This document shows positions 56,601 to 64,000 of a stretch of 64,000 bases of DNA, piece after piece. The position numbers and the translations under genes are program-made. Source of the stretch: Coriolopsis trogii (lineage: Eukaryota > Basidiomycota > Agaricomycetes > Polyporales > Polyporaceae); assembly GCA_020543525.1 (NCBI GenBank), contig JAHYIO010000028.1, positions 248,001-312,000 of the forward strand, given 5' to 3'. The notes beneath the pieces are model-generated. The model was not told the origin of the DNA, searched no databases, and saw nothing but the letters and a program-made list of their open reading frames with translations. Each line of letters begins with the position of its first letter. Position 1 is the first letter of the stretch.

Positions 56601-57398
56601 ATTTATAGTGACGTCTCCAGTCATGAGGCCGACATCGCCAAACTCTGCGAGCATCTCACGATACTTTTGATTGCTCAGAGCCTGTATATGGGAAATGTTT
56701 ATTTATTGAGTTGTAGTACAGGAATTCTATCTTACTGGCCTTGATTGGACTCGTGTATATTACTCGTTGCTTCTGTTGTAGACACTGAGCAATAGCGTAC
56801 TCGGCCACCACCGTCTTCCCCGCACTGGTATGTGCGGAGACAAGCACACTCTCGTTTCGTTGTATAGCATGTACGGACACCTGCTGGAAGGGGTCCAATG
56901 TGAACTTGTATTCACGTGCTGGCTTTTCGGGAGGAACATGTTGTGCAATGGGTATGTACGGATAGCCAGGAGGCACCGCGACTTGATGCCGCACCTGAGC
57001 TAACGGTGAGCATACGACGGGGATAAAGAGAAGAGCGAAGATACCTGGTGTCGGAGCTCTAGACGAGAGCCGGCCTCGATCGCACCCGTCAAGCCTGCAC
57101 TGGCTGCAACCTCCCGCTTTGCCTCAATCTCGACCTCGTCGACTACTACAGGTTTCGGGGAACTCAGCCGCGGTTTCTTAGGTTCCGAGGGTCCAGCCTC
57201 GTTGTCCGCGGATACGGATGCATTTGAGTCGCCGCCACCGTTGAATGCCTGATCGTTGGGTGTTGGTGCTTTGCGCTTCTTAGCGATGGTCTCTCCAGCA
57301 CTTCCGGCATCTCGTACAGGGGCGTCACCATCGACATTCATAGGCGTTTCCGCCGAGGGTGCGTCGGTAAGGAACGAGAAAAGATCACTTGAATCCAT
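53623..57398 (-). CDS. MTR4: MTR4/Dob1-type DExH RNA helicase
   Basis: About ten exons from ATG 57398 (exon 57398-57045, then 56994-56740, then from 56681). MTR4 unwinds RNA for the nuclear exosome, also as part of the TRAMP complex, in rRNA processing and RNA surveillance. A disordered acidic/Lys-rich N-terminus (AKKRKAP) leads to the helicase core. Motif I is [13 protein letters not shown] is in [11 protein letters not shown], motif III is FLSATIPNA, and the second RecA domain has MSGRAGRRG. The arch (KOW) insertion ([19 protein letters not shown]) and the C-terminal helical bundle ([71 protein letters not shown]) follow, ending SSLYL as is usual. The second intron appears to start GC rather than GT. 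Confidence 0.93.
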
Positions 57399-58516
57399 CG
57401 GGCTGGCGATCCAGGGAGAGACGTGACTGAAGACGAAAGCCTCAAGACAATACAGGGAACCAAGCCAAGGAGCTACCAAACGTTTGCAGAGACCGGGGAG
57501 GGGCGCCGGACCGAGGGGAGGCAGAGGAGAGAGGATGGCCAGGGAAAGTGACGGCGAGTGCGAAAGTTTCAGTGTACGAACTGTTACGTAACGCGGTTTA
57601 CTGTGAGGCGCGTTATTGAAGCACAGCGACTGACCCGATGCACTCGTCCTTTCTGACCGCCATGTTCTCGAACTACTTCCCAAATCATTCATGTCCTGGC
57701 ACAAACTCGACGACATATCCACGAAAGGAATAGCCAGGAAACTCTTTTGCGTGCGCAACATCCGCAGTCTTGGCCAGAAGCACGACAACGGATACCATGA
57801 CGAGCTCCATGCCGGCTTCGCGCTCTCACTGCCATGTGTCGTCGGAAGATCTTGAGGATGCGATGGGTGGGAGTGAGCCTCAGGTGGCTGTCTCCACCCA
57901 GCACATGCACTCGGACGCCCAAAGGAGGCACAGCGGCCGTTCATCGAACGTTTCTCCATTGAACGGTCAGTTATACTTTGCGGTGTCCGGCTTCACTCTG
58001 TATCCGTGGAGTGGAGAAACGGCGAGTGAGGTCGGTGCCGACACACGTCGTGTGCTGGATGATCTGACCCAGGCCTCCGCCGGAGAGCATATGGTACGCT
58101 GTCTGTTTTCGGCAGTGGATCTCGTGTCGCGGCTTTCCTCATCTGTCCGATGATCTCACTTCTTCTCTGCTAAGCATTCCATCCTCCGTTCGCCCTCGCA
58201 ACATGTCTCTACACTCTGTCTCATTGGCTGATCCCGTCCTCACCCCTGGATCAGGTGCAAGAAGGTGCGAACGCGCATCAGCACCGGACATAACGCAAGT
58301 CGTACTCGATCCTCCGGCTGGGTTTGGCCCGCTTTGATGCATCCCATCGACCCCAAGGTTTTCCATATCTTACCTCGCGGACGATGATCATGTATAGCCC
58401 TGTCCACTCTTGGACCAGACTACACAAAGTATAAAAGCTGACGGCCACCCCCCGAACGACAGCGAGTCTCATCGCCGTCCGCCACCCCCCACGACTTGCC
58501 CAACGCGCCTTCCCCC
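57399..58516. promoter_or_regulatory. Divergent intergenic region of the MTR4 and amylase genes
   Basis: 1.1 kb between start codons. Frames such as 57770-58153 show no protein character. A CTATAAA-like GTATAAAAGC lies at about 58429-58438, roughly 80 bp upstream of the amylase ATG. Confidence 0.5.
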
Positions 58517-61113
<2,597 letters not shown>

Positions 61114-61428
61114 ATGGATAGTGACGACGACTCTTAGCGTTGGAATGCTTGCCTTCTCGAGCGACATGTGATCTTGTTGTACACCAGTTTGTTGTAACGT
61201 ATACGGTGCAGTGGCTCACTCACCGAAGCTCCCGAAAATACACGATCTTCCATTCATCCGCAATATGAAGACCGTGACCGCGAGGGTCTAACAGCATCCG
61301 AATTGAGTATACATCCAACTGCATTCTCCATCACGTACATCGCCGCGAAGCTACAGGAACCAGTCGTACGTCGTATGTCAAACTCTCGACCGGTTCACCA
61401 CCTGCACATGCTCGCTCGCCCGTCAACG
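61114..61428. other. Intergenic between convergent genes
   Basis: 3' flanks of the amylase and the 591-aa protein; no gene is seen. Confidence 0.5.
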
Positions 61429-63204
61429 TCACATGGGGAGGAAGGAACCCAACCTCGACTCGCGCTGTTGGAATCGAGACAGGGTCTCTATGGGCACGTC
61501 GGGACTCGAGTACCTCAGGTTGGAGTTCTTCCCTGCGAGCGAACCACGTCCGTTCGCGAGCCACTCCGAGGGGCGTCCACCCGGCTCCGAGAGGTGGGTC
61601 TCACGTCGGGCGTCATCGAGATTCCGACGGTCCCCTCTCATGTCCCATTCTTGAATGACGAGAGGGACGGGCGGGGCGGACGGTCGGCGAGAAAAGAGCA
61701 TCTTGAGCGTCTTGGGTGTCTTGGCCAGAGTCTCCGAAGCTCTCCTGGGTGTCTTTGGCGCCGTCTCCCCCTTCATATTCTGCACGAATGGCGCTCTTGG
61801 GCTGCCGTCGGCGCGGGTAGAGGTCAAGGAGGAGGCCCGACTCGTTTGAGTTTGGGTGCGCTTGCGGGACCGCCATGAGGGCGTCTTGGGGGCGGGAGCG
61901 AGGCGGCCAACCTGTGGAAGAGACTTCAGCCCCAGGGTCTTAGAGAGCTTCGGGTGGTACACAATATTTGCAACGGCCGGTTTGAAGGAGTTCTCGGGAC
62001 TAAGCAGAGGAGCTGCAGGATCCATTGGCGGGACGTGCTCGTAAGACGTGTCCGAGAGTTCGCTTCGCTGATCATCTGAAGTCATAGATACTGCGCGCAC
62101 AGTCGTCTGTCGCTGACGCCGCTCGCGCATTTCTTCTAGAGGCGTCCAGGGAGGCGAAGACAGCCCAGATAGGGGGTGAGGGGTCGTCAGTGGTGGCAGA
62201 TTTCCTTGGGGTCCGAAGAACGCAGATGCAACAACGTCGATGGCCATGGTTCGAGGTCTTGGTATGGGGAGACGTCTGACTTGTAACGCTAGCGCCTCTA
62301 GTTCGTCAAGGTCATCCAACATCTTTGCCGGTAGTCCCTCCTGTGTACCGCCGCGCATGGATGTGCTACCCGCGAAGCATTCAGACACAGGGGATACACC
62401 TGGCGACTGTTCCGGCGAAGAGGCAGGAGACGCAGGTGAAAGAGACGGGGAACCAGCCTGAGGAAGGGCGCTGTCGATGAGAGACTGGTACCATCCGGGA
62501 GCGGCATTCTGTAGGGCATGTATGAGACCTGTCAAGGAGCTACTTCGAGATCGACAAAGAGGGAAGTCCAAAGCAAGTTGTTGAACGGTGACACCACGAT
62601 TGGATGTTGGGTGGGGCACGGGACTCATGGAAGGCCTTGGTGCACGGAGAGTAGGCTGTGGCATAGATATGGGCGTAGGGATTGTCTCGTGATCATTCGT
62701 AGTGGGCCGAGAAGGGGTTGCGAGGGGAGTATATGCTTGGGGACTTGTCTTTAGGGCAAGGTAGGAAGGAGTGTCTATGAGAAGGGAGTGTCTGGGTAGT
62801 AAGGAACGTGGATCCGAGAGGAGTGTGGAGGGGAGAAACGTCGTGGATAGCCCTTCGAAAGGATCGTCCGTAGATTTGTCTTGAAAGGACGATGCCGGAG
62901 GGTGTTCTGGAGACAATTGCTCTGGGGCACAGGGAGTACTAGGTCCTCGAGACGACTGTTCCGAGCATGCATCTTGATGTCTCTCTTCGGGCGGTGGCGA
63001 GTGGTCGTACGGCAGGCCATAATAGGAGGAAAACTGACCACTGAAGCTAGCATTCAGGTTGTGATTAAAAGGACTGCCTTCGAAGTCGAACCGGGTGATG
63101 CGAGGCGGCGTAGAACTGTCAGCCTCCGACTCCAGCAGCAGCAGTTTCGCAAGTACAGCGCCGTCAAAGCTTCCAGAAGAAGAGGCAGAGGGTGGCGTGA
63201 ACAT
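61429..63204 (-). CDS. Ser/Pro-rich hypothetical protein (591 aa, intronless)
   Basis: One open frame of 591 codons, starting MFTPPSASSSGSFDGAVLAK. It is rich in Ser, Pro and Thr with many S/T-P sites, typical of a disordered regulatory protein. Blocks that look conserved are DGAVLAKLLLLESE (residues 14-27), SSSLTGLIHALQNAAPGWYQ with SLIDSAL (about 220-245), MLDDLDELEALALQVRRLP and TMAIDVVASAFFGPQGNLPP (about 295-335), and the basic PKTPRRASETLAKTPKTLKM (about 500-520). No known domain is recognised. The unbroken length and composition make it a real gene; lack of introns is unusual in this window. It is divergent from the next gene, 455 bp away. Confidence 0.8.
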   Translation of the reverse strand: MFTPPSASSSGSFDGAVLAKLLLLESEADSSTPPRITRFDFEGSPFNHNLNASFSGQFSSYYGLPYDHSPPPEERHQDACSEQSSRGPSTPCAPEQLSPEHPPASSFQDKSTDDPFEGLSTTFLPSTLLSDPRSLLPRHSLLIDTPSYLALKTSPQAYTPLATPSRPTTNDHETIPTPISMPQPTLRAPRPSMSPVPHPTSNRGVTVQQLALDFPLCRSRSSSLTGLIHALQNAAPGWYQSLIDSALPQAGSPSLSPASPASSPEQSPGVSPVSECFAGSTSMRGGTQEGLPAKMLDDLDELEALALQVRRLPIPRPRTMAIDVVASAFFGPQGNLPPLTTPHPLSGLSSPPWTPLEEMRERRQRQTTVRAVSMTSDDQRSELSDTSYEHVPPMDPAAPLLSPENSFKPAVANIVYHPKLSKTLGLKSLPQVGRLAPAPKTPSWRSRKRTQTQTSRASSLTSTRADGSPRAPFVQNMKGETAPKTPRRASETLAKTPKTLKMLFSRRPSAPPVPLVIQEWDMRGDRRNLDDARRETHLSEPGGRPSEWLANGRGSLAGKNSNLRYSSPDVPIETLSRFQQRESRLGSFLPM

Positions 63205-63659
63205 GGTGTCCGTGAGGCGGATGCTGGATCGGAGGGTGGGGGTTTCGCGCCGCTTTGCCTAGCCACTAGTTGTTCGATTCCCCGTGGGGCGTTGCCAAGA
63301 CCAATGACCTGAAAGGAGCCAGATTAGAGCGGATGCAAGGACGTATCATAACCTGCAATTGCTTTGGCGCACCTGCTAGTATACCCTGGGTCTGACACCG
63401 TCAGCCTCCGACGTCGTAACCTCGCAGCCGAGTTGACACCGAGTAAGAGCACCAGAGGACAGCCGCCTCTGCACAGACAGAAGACCAGTACAGACAAGAT
63501 TCTCAACCAAGAACACAGGGACAGAGGAACGCGACGAGTCGAGGACAAGCCAAGATGGTGGTAGCAGCAGAAGGCGGATGCAGTCTAAGCGCCTGGGTCT
63601 GGCTACCCTCAATAAGCTTCAAGTTGAGTCCTTTCCGTGAACACTCATCGGTCATCAAA
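63205..63659. promoter_or_regulatory. Divergent promoter region
   Basis: 455 bp between two divergent start codons. No further gene is seen. Confidence 0.45.
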
Positions 63660-64000
63660 ATGTCAGGTATGCTACAGTGCGTGACGCATCCATTTGTATC
63701 ATGAACAGTTTACAAACACAGAATACATGTCGTGATACTCTGGCCCCAACTTGTTCTGTGAGAACAGAAATTCGGGATCAGTCGGGACCACCCAAGAAAC
63801 GTCATAAAATCGTTCAGCATGGACCGTTGTCAGTCCAGACACCCACTATCGTGACGTCAGGTAAGTAACTATGTAGCTCGATTGAAGGCTCGGATTGAAC
63901 GTACCGGAGCTACCAGGGGTGTCACCCTGTGTCCACCACTTGGCAGTCCAGAGGTGGCCGTCTAAGCAGAGCGAAATCGGTAAGTGGTCCATAGGGCGAG
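63660..64000 (+). CDS. 5' end of a gene running off the right edge
   Basis: A tiny first exon (63660-63666, ATGTCAG) joins across a 101-bp intron to 63768-63860, then 63917-63979, and a further donor (GTAAGT) follows. The product starts MSEIRDQSGPPKKRHKIVQH, with a PPKKRHK nuclear-localisation-like motif, then GPLSVQTPTIVTSG and VSPCVHHLAVQRWPSKQSEI. The phases agree at each junction. Too little is visible to name a family; a nuclear protein is likely. Confidence 0.55.

Noticed and set aside
57000..57959. 319-codon frame extending the MTR4 first exon upstream
   Set aside because: The part upstream of ATG 57398 has no conserved character; the first real start ([10 protein letters not shown]) fits MTR4 N-termini.

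Overview
The window is nuclear DNA from a basidiomycete fungus, most likely an Agaricomycete. Genes are cut by many short introns (about 48-90 bp, GT/AG, often with a CTAAC or TAAC branch-like site), and several families are typical of mushroom-forming fungi: a DUF6534-like membrane protein, a DUF6697-like protein, DUF5648-type repeat proteins and a kinase-like family. All gene models below were spliced by hand from the sequence; family names come from recognised motifs, not from a search.

Layout. 1-11.1 kb is almost empty and holds one small four-exon gene (111 aa). 11.2-12.8 kb has an EXPERA/emopamil-binding-type membrane protein and an unknown gene directly upstream of it. 13.2-19.2 kb carries two copies of one unknown gene family, a decayed copy (13.2-14.0 kb) and an intact one (18.4-19.2 kb), on either side of a many-exon DUF6697-like gene. 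20.5-27.2 kb has a DUF6534-like membrane protein, triosephosphate isomerase and two paralogous secreted DUF5648-type proteins. 28.5-33.5 kb has a coiled-coil protein divergent from an ORC5-like replication protein, then a hemerythrin-domain protein.

33.8-46.2 kb is one kinase-like gene split by a 10.9-kb nest of mobile elements. The outer element (34258-45151) has 15-bp terminal inverted repeats and a near-perfect 8-bp target duplication. Inside it, a second element (34405-44690) has perfect 46-bp inverted repeats and an 11-bp direct repeat. Inside that lie a relic of a retroelement RNase H, a 1.1-kb element with long inverted repeats, and an intact-looking Ty3/Gypsy chromodomain retrotransposon (37128-44638, 640-bp LTRs, target duplication CACAG). 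The retrotransposon shows a candidate -1 frameshift signal, a candidate self-priming site and a spliced antisense gene.

47.5-64 kb returns to ordinary genes: an aldo/keto reductase with a C-terminal membrane anchor, an F-box/WD40 protein, an MTR4-type RNA helicase, a secreted alpha-amylase with a starch-binding domain, a Ser/Pro-rich unknown protein and the first exons of a gene that runs off the right edge. The housekeeping genes (TPI, ORC5, MTR4) serve glycolysis, replication initiation and nuclear RNA decay. They form no operon or evident cluster; the window's main interest is the nested insertion and its retrotransposon.
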